Under the pieces are notes generated by a model. That model searched no databases. It saw only the letters and a program-made list of their open reading frames with translations, and was not told the origin of the DNA. A stretch of 64,000 nucleotides of DNA from Burkholderia sp. Ax-1724 (GTDB lineage Bacteria > Pseudomonadota > Gammaproteobacteria > Burkholderiales > Burkholderiaceae): assembly GCF_011752995.1 (NCBI RefSeq), contig NZ_VWWL01000010.1, positions 124,001-188,000 of the forward strand, read 5' to 3'. Shown in pieces: positions 18,666 through 28,117 of this stretch. Position 1 is the stretch's first letter; every line of letters starts with the position of its first letter. The position numbers and the translations under genes are program-made.

Positions 18666-19251
18666 GGCTTCTTGGATAGTGCGAAAACAAAGGCGGCCAG
18701 TCGTCTGAGCCGGCCGGCACGGCAAGGGCGATGCTGCGCTAACCCGTGGTCGGGAATCACGCGCAATCCGCTATTTTACCGCGCCTACTGGGCGGGCCGC
18801 GGCGGTTGAGCGTGGCGAAGCGGGTTGCCGCCAGGCAAGCGGCGCCACCGGCTGTCCGGCGTCGCAAAGTACGTTGGCGTGAGTGCGGCCGTGCTTCAGC
18901 GGGGTACGGCGATTCGGCGAGTGCCGCGCAGGGCGGCTGCCATCGGCTGTCCGGCTTGCGCGAAAGCAGCGCGCCGCGCGGACGACAATTTCGAGATCAT
19001 ACCGAAAGGCGGCTTGCGCTGCAGCATTGACCCTGCTGATAAAACTGGCAAACGGGGCGGGCAAGGCAGCGCCGGCGGCGGGGTGCGTGCGGGGGCTTGC
19101 AGGTGTTTACGCTGTCCGCTTAGTGATTTTTTTAGGTACACAGTTACCGTTGTGAAGTGCCACATGGCGAGCTAGGGCTTTATAAGAAAAGGATTTTTGA
19201 CGTCTATGCTTTGATGACGCCAGACGCGCAAAATAACCGTCCGGCTCATTC
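18666..19251. other. Long intergenic region without a convincing gene
   Basis: About 585 bases. Several overlapping short frames exist on both strands, but none has a plausible ribosome site, domain or consistent codon bias. The stretch 19110-19230 is notably lower in GC. The fpr promoter should be in the proximal part. I see no RNA gene or repeat here. Confidence 0.4.
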
Positions 19252-20049
19252 TCATTCGAGCCGCAAGCGCGCCATATACGGCAAATGGTCCGACAGCCAC
19301 GCGGTCTCCTGCGTCGGCTGGATCCATTCGACCGGCTGCATGCCGCGCACGAACATCTTGTCGAGCGACAGCGCCGGCGAGAACGCCGGAAACGTGCGTG
19401 CCGGTTCGCCGAGCAGCGTCGCGACTTCCTGCAGGCCGTGTTCGCGAAAGAGCGGCACCGAGTCGTTGCGCCAGTCGTTGAAATCGCCGGCCAGCACGAG
19501 CGGACCGTCGGGCGCTTCCTTGGCGATCCAGTGCGCGATCCAGTTCATCTGCCGCAGGCGCGCCGGGCGTGTCAGCGCGAGATGCGCGCACAGCAGCGTG
19601 ACGAGGCGCCCGCCGAAGGTCGCGCGCGCGACCAGCAGGCCGCGCTTTTCGAAGCGATGCGCGGAGATGTCCCAGCGGCCGCCGAGATCGAGCGGATGCG
19701 GCGACAGAATCGCATTGCCATGCCGCCACGATGGCTTGAACACGTTCGGCCCGAGCGCGACTTCGAGTTCGAGCGAGCGGGCGATCTCGGTCGCCTGGCA
19801 GTGCCAGACGTCGGTCAGCGGATCGTCCATCGGCGCGCCGAAGCTGCTCGCCAATACCGGCGACGGCATGCGCCGCGCCATCGCTTCCTGCAGGAAATAG
19901 GCGTCCGCGTGGGTCGATTGGACCCAGCGCTGCATCGCCTGCCAGGCCTGAAAGCCGAGCGGCGTGCGGCCCTTGTGCAGGTTCCAGCTCACCGCGACGA
20001 AATCGTTCGGCGCGAGATTCTCGCGGATCAATTCTTCTGGGTTTCGCAT
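19252..20049 (-). CDS. Endonuclease/exonuclease/phosphatase (EEP) family protein
   Basis: 265-residue protein with the DNase I-like EEP fold. Conserved motifs are SWNLHKG (Asn for metal binding), YFLQEA (catalytic Glu), LCAHLALT, LVLAGDFNDWRND and the C-terminal LSDHLPYMARL, where Asp-His completes the active site. Members act on DNA, phosphoinositides or other phosphodiesters, so the substrate is open. There is no signal peptide. It is co-directional with the downstream-read neighbours but separated by 76 bp from the secreted protein gene upstream. Confidence 0.9.
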   Translation of the reverse strand: MRNPEELIRENLAPNDFVAVSWNLHKGRTPLGFQAWQAMQRWVQSTHADAYFLQEAMARRMPSPVLASSFGAPMDDPLTDVWHCQATEIARSLELEVALGPNVFKPSWRHGNAILSPHPLDLGGRWDISAHRFEKRGLLVARATFGGRLVTLLCAHLALTRPARLRQMNWIAHWIAKEAPDGPLVLAGDFNDWRNDSVPLFREHGLQEVATLLGEPARTFPAFSPALSLDKMFVRGMQPVEWIQPTQETAWLSDHLPYMARLRLE

Positions 20050-20125
20050 GCCGCGTTATCCACGTGTTCTGTTTGAAGGCTTCGATAGGATGCGTTGTTC
20101 GGGGGCGCCGTGCATGTCGGCCAGG

Positions 20126-20740
20126 TCAGTTCGATGCGCCGTTCGGCGTACTGGCGGCGTGGCTGTTCGGACTACCGTTCGCATCGCCGTTCGGCGCACC
20201 GGCCGCGCTGCCGTTCGCACCGTCATTCGCACTGCCGTTCGTACCGTCATTGCCGTTCGCGACCACGCTCGCATGCAAGCGGTAAACCAGCTTCGGATTG
20301 CTTGCAACGATCGTCCAGCTCGCCCATTGATCCGGCGGCACGACGAGGCCCGGATGGCTTCCGCTCACCAGACGCGGTTGCGGCGGCAGCTTGCAGCCGA
20401 TGTCGGTGCGCTGGGGGGCGGCGTCTTCGAGCGTTTCCTGCGTCTCGATCGACATCGTCACGCCCTCCGGGTCCACGCGCAGCGGCGAGACGGTCAGCGT
20501 GCGCGACAGATCGATGCTGCCGGCCGGCTGGTCCTTGCAGCCGACGTGATGCTGCACGACCCGATGATGCGTATCCGTGTGCGCCTGGCCGACGGTGGTG
20601 GTGCCCTCGAACGAGTCGACCTGCTGATCGTCCTGCATCACCTGCAACTGCCATTGCACGACCTGCTGCGCCGGCCGTTGTTGCGCGTGTGCGAGCAACG
20701 AAGCGCCAAGCAGCATGGCCACGATACTGGTTTTCCACAT
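20126..20740 (-). CDS. Hypothetical secreted protein with Asn/Gly-repeat tail
   Basis: 204 residues, not recognised. A clear signal peptide is present (MWKTSIVAMLLGASLLAHAQQ, cleavage after AHA). The mature domain, about residues 22-155, is beta-rich with two cysteines (HHVGCKDQPAG and RTDIGCKLPP) that could form a disulfide. From about residue 160 the tail is a degenerate repeat of Asn, Gly, Ala and Asp (DGTNGSANDGANGS), coded by a 24-bp DNA repeat (20208-20227 and 20232-20251). Such tails often vary in length between strains. The pattern is that of a periplasmic or surface protein of unknown role. Confidence 0.75.
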   Translation of the reverse strand: MWKTSIVAMLLGASLLAHAQQRPAQQVVQWQLQVMQDDQQVDSFEGTTTVGQAHTDTHHRVVQHHVGCKDQPAGSIDLSRTLTVSPLRVDPEGVTMSIETQETLEDAAPQRTDIGCKLPPQPRLVSGSHPGLVVPPDQWASWTIVASNPKLVYRLHASVVANGNDGTNGSANDGANGSAAGAPNGDANGSPNSHAASTPNGASN

Positions 20741-21089
20741 GGAAGGAATCTCCGCTCACGGCGTCGGCCCGTATAGTGGGCAGGTAAGTTGCGAGGCCGG
20801 TGGCCGGTTGGTCAGAGAGCCATCTTACCCCTGATGGCCGCAACGTTTTCTGACCCGTCGAACGGGAAAGCGGTTCAGCAACAATGCATTTCAGATAAGG
20901 ACGGGAATCTTCGAAACAATCGTTCGAGGCCGCTGGAAAGCGCCGCGGCGGCGCACCTGAAACGCCCGCGCTGTTAGCAGCAGAGCCGCATGACTGCTGG
21001 CTTGCACGCAATCACGCCGCCGTTACACTGGTCCTGAGCCGGCGCTCACAAGGCGCCGCCGCAGCAGGACCAGCAAGACGGGGTGAGCG
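20741..21089. other. Divergent intergenic region
   Basis: About 350 bases between the secreted-protein gene (minus) and the AAA ATPase gene (plus). It must hold both promoters. No gene, terminator or clear repeat was found. Confidence 0.4.
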
Positions 21090-22067
21090 ATGACGACAGC
21101 AATGGTCAAACAGGAAATCGCCGTGGCCTCGTTCAGCCGGGTGTACGACCTCGATCAGGTCGAAGCCGCGCTGAACGGTCTCGGCGAGGGCGCGAGCGAG
21201 GCGCTGCGCGCGACCTACGAGAAGATGCTGAAGACCGGCAATCTGCGTTTCTGCGTGAAGCCGAACCGCATGCCGTCGATCGACGATCTGCTCGACGCGC
21301 TGCCCAATTTTTCCGCACCGCTCGACGACATCCGCAGGCAGGTCGCGCTGTGCCTCGAAACCGAAGACCGGCTCGAACTGATGCCGATGCTGCTGCTCGG
21401 CGACCCCGGCATCGGCAAGACGCATTTCGCGAAGCAGCTCGCGCGCCTGCTCGGCACCGCCTACCAGTACGTCGCGATGAGTTCGCTGACGGCGGGCTGG
21501 ATTCTGTCGGGCGCGTCGTCGCAATGGAAGAACGCGAAGCCGGGCAAGGTGTTCGATGCGCTCGTGAACGGCAGCTATGCAAATCCGGTGATGACGGTCG
21601 ACGAGATCGACAAGGCCACCGGCGACTCGCAATACGACCCGCTCGGCGCGCTCTACGCGCTGCTCGAACACGACACTGCGCAAAGCTTCATCGATGAATT
21701 CGCCGAGATTCCGATCGATGCCGGCAACGTGATCTGGATCGCGACCGCCAACGACGAGCGCGCGATTCCCGAGCCGATCCTGAACCGCATGAACGTGTAC
21801 GAGATTGCGCCGCCAGACCACGACGGCGCGCGGCGTATCGCGCAATCGATCTACGACGAGATCCGCTCGGCGCACACCTGGGGGCTGCGCTTCCCGGCGC
21901 TGCTCGGCGACGCGACGCTCGACGCGCTCGAGCGCGCCTCGCCGCGGGAAATGCGCCGCGCGATCCTGAACGGCTTCGGGGCGGCGCGGATCGCGGGCCG
22001 CGACGAGATCGAGCCCGCCGATATTCGCCTCGATTACGGAAACCGGCGAAAACCGATTGGTTTTTGA
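21090..22067 (+). CDS. Orphan AAA+ ATPase (Lon-type AAA module without protease)
   Basis: 325-residue AAA+ protein. Walker A is GDPGIGKTH (104-112), Walker B is VMTVDEIDKATG (Asp171-Asp174), sensor 1 is VIWIATANDERAIPEPILNRMNVYEI, which includes the Arg finger, and sensor 2 lies in ASPREMRRAIL. The AAA module resembles that of Lon protease but there is no protease domain. The first 90 residues form a helical region of unknown role. No obvious partner (VWA, protease or substrate adaptor) lies next to it. The start has no strong Shine-Dalgarno; ATG 21090 is the first in the frame. Function is unknown. Confidence 0.85.
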   Translation: MTTAMVKQEIAVASFSRVYDLDQVEAALNGLGEGASEALRATYEKMLKTGNLRFCVKPNRMPSIDDLLDALPNFSAPLDDIRRQVALCLETEDRLELMPMLLLGDPGIGKTHFAKQLARLLGTAYQYVAMSSLTAGWILSGASSQWKNAKPGKVFDALVNGSYANPVMTVDEIDKATGDSQYDPLGALYALLEHDTAQSFIDEFAEIPIDAGNVIWIATANDERAIPEPILNRMNVYEIAPPDHDGARRIAQSIYDEIRSAHTWGLRFPALLGDATLDALERASPREMRRAILNGFGAARIAGRDEIEPADIRLDYGNRRKPIGF

Positions 22068-22267
22068 GTTTTCGGGCCATTTTTTGGATAAAAAACGGCC
22101 TTTTTCTCACTTTGACGGGCGACAGGCGGCAATTCATACGTCGTGCGACATCAATGTCGCAGCAATTATTGCTGTTTTTGAGATACATCTTGGGCAGGTA
22201 AATCGGCACCGAGCCGTCAGGCGACATACACTGAAACTTTGCGACCGCCGCATCGTGTGCGCGCCCG
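22068..22267. other. Intergenic region downstream of the AAA ATPase gene
   Basis: Part of a 427-base gap before the flavin oxidoreductase gene. It is lower in GC than the genes and carries several T-runs (22081-22105) but no gene. The notable element, a long perfect inverted repeat, is listed separately. Confidence 0.4.
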
Positions 22268-22312
22268 AGACAGAAATGCCCGCAGTTGAGCGAACTGCGG
22301 GCATTTCTGTCT
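22268..22312. repeat. Perfect 20-bp inverted repeat with 5-nt loop
   Basis: Arms at 22268-22287 and 22293-22312 are exact reverse complements, and the loop is GAGCG. The core GCCCGCAGTT/AACTGCGGGC is flanked by A/T-rich ATTT-type sequence, as in bidirectional terminators, but no T-run follows. It could end transcription from the AAA gene or be an inserted palindromic element. Confidence 0.8.
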
Positions 22313-22494
22313 GTACCGCGTCGTACAATTTTGCGTGACAGGGGTAGCAGGATACGAGCGGACAGAGGTGGCGCCATGGGCTCGACGGCGGCGTTCGGCA
22401 GCGAGCGGACCGCGGCACGCAGGCGCGGCATCCTGTCTTCCTCTCCATCGGCTGAACGAGGCAGCGCGCGGCGCAGCAGGCCGCGTCAACGGAT

Positions 22495-23601
22495 ATGGAT
22501 CAGATCGAATGCGTAGTGATCGGCGCCGGCGTGATCGGCCTCGCGACGGCGCGCGCGCTGGCGGCGCGCGGGCGCGAGGTGATCGTGCTGGAAGCGGCCG
22601 AGGCGATCGGCGTGGGCACCAGCTCGCGCAATAGCGAAGTGATTCACGCGGGCATCTACTACCCGCGCGGTTCGCTGAAGGCCGCGCTGTGCGTGCACGG
22701 CCGCGAAATGCTGTACGACTACTGCGTCGAGCGCAACGTGCCGCATTCGCGCTGCGGCAAGCTGCTCGTCGCCACGTCGCGCAGCCAGATTCCGCAGCTC
22801 GAAAGCATCATGGCCAAGGGGCGCGACAACGGTGTGCTCGACCTGATGCGCATCAGCGGCGATCAGGCGCAGGCGCTCGAACCGGCGCTCGAATGCGTGG
22901 AGGCGGTGTTTTCGCCGCAGACGGGCATCGTCGACAGTCACCAGTTCATGCTCGCGTTGCAGGGCGACGCCGAGCGCGACGGCGCAGTGTGCGCGTTTCA
23001 CGCGCCGGTTCAGGCGATCGAGGCGCGCAACGGGCGCTTCGTCGTCACGGTCGGCGGCAATGCGTCGACCACGGTCAGCGCCGCGTGCGTCATCAATAGC
23101 GCGGGCCTTCACGCGAACGCGCTCGCGCGCAGGATTCGCGGACTCGATGCGCGGCATGTGCCGCCGCTCTATTTCGCGCGCGGCAGCTACTTCAGCATCT
23201 CGGGGCGCGCGCCGTTCAGCCGCCTGATCTATCCGATGCCGAACGAGGCCGGCCTCGGCGTGCATCTGACGCTCGATCTCGGCGGCCAGGCGCGCTTCGG
23301 TCCCGACGTCGAATGGGTCGACACGATCGATTACAACGTCGACCCGCGGCGCGCGGACTCCTTCTACTCGGCGATTCGCACGTACTGGCCGGCGCTGCCC
23401 GACGACGCATTGCAGCCCGCGTATGCGGGCATTCGTCCGAAGCTGTCCGGTCCCGGCGAGCCCGCCGCCGATTTCGTGATCCAGGGGCCGGCCGCGCATG
23501 GCGTGCGCGGGCTCGTCAATCTGTTCGGCATCGAGTCGCCGGGTTTGACGGCATCGCTCGCGATTGCGCAGCGCGTTTGCGAGCTGGCCGGGCGCGGCTG
23601 A
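22495..23601 (+). CDS. FAD-dependent oxidoreductase (L-2-hydroxyglutarate oxidase-like, DAO family)
   Basis: 368-residue flavoprotein. The N-terminal dinucleotide motif is [20 protein letters not shown], followed by [21 protein letters not shown], which is typical of LhgO/YgaF-type L-2-hydroxyglutarate dehydrogenases. The C-terminal segment is [20 protein letters not shown]. Conserved length and motifs suggest oxidation of a 2-hydroxy acid with electrons passed to the quinone pool or oxygen. The exact substrate is inferred only by family. There is no operon partner; HiPIP follows after 230 bp on the same strand. Confidence 0.88.
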   Translation: MDQIECVVIGAGVIGLATARALAARGREVIVLEAAEAIGVGTSSRNSEVIHAGIYYPRGSLKAALCVHGREMLYDYCVERNVPHSRCGKLLVATSRSQIPQLESIMAKGRDNGVLDLMRISGDQAQALEPALECVEAVFSPQTGIVDSHQFMLALQGDAERDGAVCAFHAPVQAIEARNGRFVVTVGGNASTTVSAACVINSAGLHANALARRIRGLDARHVPPLYFARGSYFSISGRAPFSRLIYPMPNEAGLGVHLTLDLGGQARFGPDVEWVDTIDYNVDPRRADSFYSAIRTYWPALPDDALQPAYAGIRPKLSGPGEPAADFVIQGPAAHGVRGLVNLFGIESPGLTASLAIAQRVCELAGRG

Positions 23602-23831
23602 TGTTTCGCGCGGCGCGCGGGTGTGCTCCGGATGCACCTCGAATGCGCGCGGCGTAGTGTCGCGCCTTGCCTCGCGTCGCGGCCCATTCCACCGGTCCGC
23701 TCGCACCGCTTCCCCGTACCGAACCGCTTATCTCCACCATTTGAGTCATCACGCGCGCGGGCTTCGTTGCTATGCTTGGGGACCGTCGTCATCAGAACGG
23801 CGTTAGTTCAATATAAATGGAGTGAGTCCCC

Positions 23832-24143
23832 ATGAGATCGTCCCGTCGTACGTTTCTGATTACCAGTATTGGTGTGGCATCGACGCTCGCGCTGTCGCGC
23901 CAGGCGTTTGCCGATGCGCCGAAGGTCACCGAAGCCGATCCGACCGCGCAGGCGCTCGGCTACAAGGAAGATGCAAGCAAAGTCGACAAGGCGAAGTTCG
24001 CGAAATACGCGGCAGGCCAGGACTGCGGCAACTGCAGTTTCTTCCAGGGCAAGGCGGGCGATGCCTACGGCGCCTGTCCGATGTTCGCGGGCAAGCAGGT
24101 GTCGGCGAAGGGGTGGTGCAGCGCGTATAACAAGAAGGCCTGA
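23832..24143 (+). CDS. High-potential iron-sulfur protein (HiPIP)
   Basis: 103-residue periplasmic [4Fe-4S] electron carrier. A twin-arginine-type signal (MRSSRRTFLITSIGVASTLALSRQAFA) is followed by a mature domain with the four cluster Cys in DCGNCSFFQGKAG, YGACPMF and KGWCSAY. Spacing and the terminal aromatic fit the HiPIP family. A Shine-Dalgarno GGAGTGAG is placed just before the ATG. The usual role is electron donation to a terminal oxidase or reaction centre; no such partner is in the window. Confidence 0.95.
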   Translation: MRSSRRTFLITSIGVASTLALSRQAFADAPKVTEADPTAQALGYKEDASKVDKAKFAKYAAGQDCGNCSFFQGKAGDAYGACPMFAGKQVSAKGWCSAYNKKA

Positions 24144-24178
24144 CGCAAGCCGGGGCCAACGTTATTGGCCGGTTTGCG

Positions 24179-24212
24179 CGAGAGTGCGCCGCAGCATCGC
24201 GGCGCACTCTCG
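24179..24212. terminator. Hairpin between convergent HiPIP and amidase genes
   Basis: A 14-bp perfect stem (CGAGAGTGCGCCGC with its complement) and a 6-nt loop lie in the 77-bp gap between two converging genes. A T-run is missing, so termination is likely but not proven. Confidence 0.6.
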
Positions 24213-24220
24213 ATGGCGGC

Positions 24221-25762
24221 CTATCGCCGCGCGTTCAGCAGCGGCGGCCGCCGGTCGAACCACGGCCGCGCCGCTTCGAGTTGCGCGGCGAGCCGCAGCA
24301 GCGTCGCTTCGGCGCCGTTGCGCGCGGCGAACTGCACGCCGATCGGTAGCCCGCGCGCATTCCAGTAGAGCGGCACCGACATCGCCGGTTGCCCGCTCAG
24401 GTTGAATAGCTCCGTGCAGCCCGCCCACGCGAACGCCTTGTTCGACGCTTCGAGCAGCAGCTTCTTCATCAGCCCTTCGAACGGCACCGCGGTGACCGCG
24501 CGCATCTGCACGCGCTCGAACTGCGTGGGCTGCATCTCGCCGATCTTGATCGGCGCGGCCGCGAGCGTCGCGCACAGCAGCACGTCGTAACGGTTCAGCA
24601 GATCGGTAAGGCGTTCGGTGATGCGGCGCTGTTCTTCGAGCGCTGCCGGCAAGCCTTGTTCGCCAAGCTTGCGGCCGATGTGCGCCATCGCCCACGTCGA
24701 AATTTCGAACTCGCCGCGCACGGGCTTATGGCCGCTGATGCGCTCCGCGTTCAGCACGATGTCGTCGGCGACGACCGACCACAGCGTGAGAAACGCCTGA
24801 CGGACCGCCGCGAAATCGATGCCGAGCGACACCGGTTCGAGACGATGGCCGAGCGAGCTGGCAAGTTGCGCGGCGTCGTCGAGCGCGGCGCGCGCATCGG
24901 CGGACAGCGACGGCGCGAGCATCGGCTCTGTCACGTAAGCAATGTTGAGCGGTTTGAAGGGCTCGCGCGTTGCGTCGAGCGTCGCGCCGAGAAACGTGCC
25001 GGGCGCGCCGCTCGGCCGCTCCGCGTGGCCCGACAGCAGATCGAGCAGCAGCGCGCTGTCGCGCACGCTGCGCGATATCGCGTGATCGATGCCGAGTTCG
25101 CCCGCGGTCGGCGGGCTCGCGCGCGGCACGCGTCCGCGCGACGGCTTGAGGCCGAACAGTCCGCAGCACGAAGCCGGAATGCGGATCGAGCCGCCGCCGT
25201 CCGAGGCATGCGCGAGCGGCACGATGCCCGCGGCGACCGCGGCCGCCGCGCCGCCGCTCGAACCGCCCGGCGTGTGATCGAGATTCCACGGATTGCGGCA
25301 CGCGCCGAATAGTTCGGGTTCCGTATAAGGCATCTGTCCGAGTTCGGACGTGCTGGTCTTGCCGAAGATGTTCAGGCCCGCCGCTTTCGCGAGCGTGACG
25401 ACGGGCGCATCCTGGGTGGGAACGAAGTGGCGATAGTGACGGCTGCCCATCGCCATGCGCAACCCGGCGATCGGCGCGCCGAGGTCCTTGATCAGAAACG
25501 GCACGCCGGCGAGCGCCGCGTGTGCGTTGTCCGCGCCGTCGAGGCGCCCGGCGCCATGCGCATTGTCGTCGCGGCGGGCGTCGTCGCGCGAGGCGCGCTG
25601 GCGTGCCGCGTCGTAGTCCTTCAGGACGACCGCGTTGATCGCGGGATTGACGGCTTCGGTGCGCGAGATCGCGACGTCGACCAGTTCGCGCGCGCTGATC
25701 TGACGTGTGCGTACGAGTTCGGCGAGGCCGATGGCGTCATGAGCGAGATAGTCTGAGTGCAC
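24221..25762 (-). CDS. Amidase (amidase-signature family)
   Basis: About 513 residues, cytoplasmic, hydrolysing a carboxamide. The Ser-cisSer-Lys triad is visible: Lys in [14 protein letters not shown], Ser in [38 protein letters not shown]. The frame upstream has no ATG in the plausible region, and I chose GTG 25762 ([17 protein letters not shown]), which places the first helix as in other family members. It resembles 6-aminohexanoate-cyclic-dimer hydrolase or AtzF-like amidases, but substrate cannot be fixed. It is 227 bp downstream of the dienelactone hydrolase gene on the same strand. Confidence 0.88.
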   Translation of the reverse strand: MHSDYLAHDAIGLAELVRTRQISARELVDVAISRTEAVNPAINAVVLKDYDAARQRASRDDARRDDNAHGAGRLDGADNAHAALAGVPFLIKDLGAPIAGLRMAMGSRHYRHFVPTQDAPVVTLAKAAGLNIFGKTSTSELGQMPYTEPELFGACRNPWNLDHTPGGSSGGAAAAVAAGIVPLAHASDGGGSIRIPASCCGLFGLKPSRGRVPRASPPTAGELGIDHAISRSVRDSALLLDLLSGHAERPSGAPGTFLGATLDATREPFKPLNIAYVTEPMLAPSLSADARAALDDAAQLASSLGHRLEPVSLGIDFAAVRQAFLTLWSVVADDIVLNAERISGHKPVRGEFEISTWAMAHIGRKLGEQGLPAALEEQRRITERLTDLLNRYDVLLCATLAAAPIKIGEMQPTQFERVQMRAVTAVPFEGLMKKLLLEASNKAFAWAGCTELFNLSGQPAMSVPLYWNARGLPIGVQFAARNGAEATLLRLAAQLEAARPWFDRRPPLLNARR

Positions 25763-25989
25763 GGCGTAGGAAGCCTCGTTGTCGGTTTGGGTTGCGCGTC
25801 GACTGCGGGTGTCGACTGCAGGCGGCGGCCGCGTCGAGTCGGGCCGGCTGTCCGCGCGGGCGATGAAGCGCTGCGCCGGGTTGCGCGTTGTCTCGCTGAG
25901 GGTTGCCCATGAAAAAGACGGCGTGTCGCCGACCCGCCGTCTTGCCGAGCGTACCCGAGTGACGCGCCCGGCGTGACCCGCCGCACTCC

Positions 25990-26688
25990 CTACATGCGCT
26001 CGCCGAGGAACGTCAGCGTGCGGCCGTGCGCCAAGGCCGAGGCGTGCTGGTTGTACGAGGCGCGGTCCGAGCAGTTGAAGCCGTGATCGGCGTTCGGGTA
26101 GATGTTGAACTGCACGTCGGCGCGGCCCGCGAAGCGCTCCTGAATCTGGCCGATATCGGACAGCGGAATGTGCGCGTCGAGCTCGCCGTAGTGGAATTGC
26201 ATCGGCACCTTGACGCTGGCGGCTTTGTCCAGATGGGTGTGAATGCCGCCGCCATAGTAGGCTATCGCGGCGTCGAGCGAACCGGCCGCGGCGGCCAGGT
26301 ACGCGAGGCGGCCGCCGAAGCAATAGCCGATCGCCGCGACCTTGCCGGTCACTTCCGGCAGCGCGCGCAAAGCGGCGGCGGCCGAGCCGATGTCGGCGAC
26401 CGCGTCGTCGAGCCTGGTCTTCTGCATCAGCTCGATGCCCTTTTCGCGGTCCTTGCCTTCATACGTCAATTCGGCGCGCGGCTGCACGCGCCAGAACACG
26501 TCCGGGGCGAGCGCGACATAGCCGTCCTGCGCGTACTGATCCGCGACCGAGCGGATATGGCTGTTCACGCCGAAGATTTCCTGAATGATGATGACGGCCG
26601 GTCCCTTGCCGCCTTTCGGCAGCGCCAGGTAGCCGCCGAAACTGTCGTTGCCGGCGGGGATGTCGATCCATCGGGAAGTCGTGCTCAT
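25990..26688 (-). CDS. Dienelactone hydrolase family protein
   Basis: 232-residue alpha/beta hydrolase. The catalytic triad is Cys in AIGYCFGGRLAY, Asp in YGELDAHIPLS and His in NADHGFNCSDR, the Cys-Asp-His set that defines dienelactone hydrolases. The usual reaction is opening of 4-carboxymethylenebutenolide in chlorocatechol or catechol pathways. The start is set by Shine-Dalgarno GGAGAA ahead of MSTTSRW; a second in-frame ATG 12 bp upstream lacks this spacing. No ring-cleavage genes are adjacent, so the role may be more general. Confidence 0.92.
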   Translation of the reverse strand: MSTTSRWIDIPAGNDSFGGYLALPKGGKGPAVIIIQEIFGVNSHIRSVADQYAQDGYVALAPDVFWRVQPRAELTYEGKDREKGIELMQKTRLDDAVADIGSAAAALRALPEVTGKVAAIGYCFGGRLAYLAAAAGSLDAAIAYYGGGIHTHLDKAASVKVPMQFHYGELDAHIPLSDIGQIQERFAGRADVQFNIYPNADHGFNCSDRASYNQHASALAHGRTLTFLGERM

Positions 26689-27007
26689 GCTGTTCTCCAT
26701 TGACTCGCGCGGGCGCCGCGCGACGTCGGGGTAGTCGGAACGCCAAAGGCCGGCCGGCCTCGGGCGGGCGCTTAGTGTGCCATCAAAAGAACCGCCTTGC
26801 AGCAGGGCTGGGCGGGGCCTTGCGGCTTGCTTCGCACGCCACGATTCTCGTCAGGCGATTGAAACATTCTCGATAATTCATTTCTCCGGCGGCGCGCATA
26901 TGGGTAGAGTCGGCCGTATCGGCTCGCGCCGGCAGGCGCATCACGCGAACGTGTTGTGAGCCTGTTGCACAGATATGGCCGGCCTCGCGCCGGAAAGGAA
27001 ACCGATC
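26689..27007. other. Divergent intergenic region
   Basis: About 320 bases between dienelactone hydrolase (minus) and nitronate monooxygenase (plus). It holds both promoters. No gene or strong hairpin was seen. Confidence 0.4.
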
Positions 27008-28117
27008 ATGAATGAGGGCAATTTTGTGACGCCGTTTGCGGCGCGTTTTCAGATGCGCGTGCCGGTCGTGCAGGCGCCGATGGCGGGCGGCGCGACCACG
27101 CCGGCGATGGTCGCGGCGGTGTCGAATGCGGGCGGGCTCGGTTTTCTCGCGGGTGCGGCGCTCGAGCCGGAGAAGATCGCGAGCGAAGTCGCGGCGATTC
27201 GCGAACTGACCACGCGGCCCTTTGGTGTGAACCTGTTCGTGCTCGATCCCGCCTCGCCGGACGAAGCCACCGTGCGCCGCGCGCTCGACGCGATCGATCC
27301 GCTGCGCGCCGATCTCGGCCTGCCGCCCGGCCGGGCGCTCGAACGCTATGCGCCGGACTTCCGCGCGCAGTTCGAAACGCTGATCGAATTGCGCGTGCCG
27401 GTGGTGGGCTTGACGTTCGGACTGTTGGCCGCCACCGATGTCGATCGTTTGCATGCAAACGGCCAGTATGTGATCGGGACTGCGACGCATGTCGCCGAGG
27501 GTGTCGCGTGGCGCGACGCGGGCGCCGATGCGATCGCCGCGCAAGGCGCCGAGGCGGGCGCGCATCGCGGCACCTTCATCGGTGCGGCCGAGGATGCGCT
27601 CATCGGCACGATGGCGCTCGTGCCGCAACTCGTCGACGCGAGCGGGCTGCCGGTGCTGGCCGCCGGCGGCATCATGGACGGCCGCGGCATCGTCGCGGCG
27701 CTTGCGCTCGGCGCGCAGGCGGCGGTGCTGGGCACCGCGTTTCTCACGAGCCGCGAAAGCGCGATTCCCGCCGTATGGAAAACCCGCGTGCGCGGCATGT
27801 CCGACACCTCGACTACGGTGACGCGCGCGATCACCGGCCGTCATGCGCGCGGCATCCGCAATCCGTTGATGCAACGTTTGAGCGAAGAGGCGCAGCGGAT
27901 CGCGCCGTATCCCGTGCAAAACGCCTTGACGCAGGAGCTGCGGCAAAACGCGGGCCGCGCGCAGAACGGCGATTACCTGTCGCTGTGGGCGGGGCAGGGC
28001 GCGCCGCTCGGCCGCGCGCGTCCTGAAGGTCTCGGCGCCGCCGAACTGATGGCGCAACTCGAGCAGGAATGGCGCGCGGCGACCGCGCGTATCGCCGCGT
28101 TCGAGCGCCGCTCGTGA
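27008..28117 (+). CDS. Nitronate monooxygenase (2-nitropropane dioxygenase family)
   Basis: 369-residue FMN enzyme with a TIM barrel. Motifs seen are VVQAPMAGGATTPAMVAAVSNAGGLG, GADAIAAQGAEAGAHRG with the catalytic His, and LPVLAAGGIMDGRGIVAALALGAQAAVLGTAFL for phosphate binding. It detoxifies propionate-3-nitronate or alkyl nitronates in characterised relatives. ATG 27008 (MNEGNFVTPF) is chosen because GGAAAGGAAAC lies just upstream; an in-frame start 33 bp earlier has no such site. It is monocistronic. Confidence 0.93.
   Translation: MNEGNFVTPFAARFQMRVPVVQAPMAGGATTPAMVAAVSNAGGLGFLAGAALEPEKIASEVAAIRELTTRPFGVNLFVLDPASPDEATVRRALDAIDPLRADLGLPPGRALERYAPDFRAQFETLIELRVPVVGLTFGLLAATDVDRLHANGQYVIGTATHVAEGVAWRDAGADAIAAQGAEAGAHRGTFIGAAEDALIGTMALVPQLVDASGLPVLAAGGIMDGRGIVAALALGAQAAVLGTAFLTSRESAIPAVWKTRVRGMSDTSTTVTRAITGRHARGIRNPLMQRLSEEAQRIAPYPVQNALTQELRQNAGRAQNGDYLSLWAGQGAPLGRARPEGLGAAELMAQLEQEWRAATARIAAFERRS

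Noticed and set aside
18746..19175. Several short plus-strand frames after fpr
   Set aside because: They overlap one another in different frames, are Ala/Arg/Gly-rich, and show no start signal or family character.
24221..26323. A 700-codon amidase
   Set aside because: The frame is open far upstream but that part is mirror sequence of the dienelactone hydrolase region; amidase family likeness begins at about 25762.
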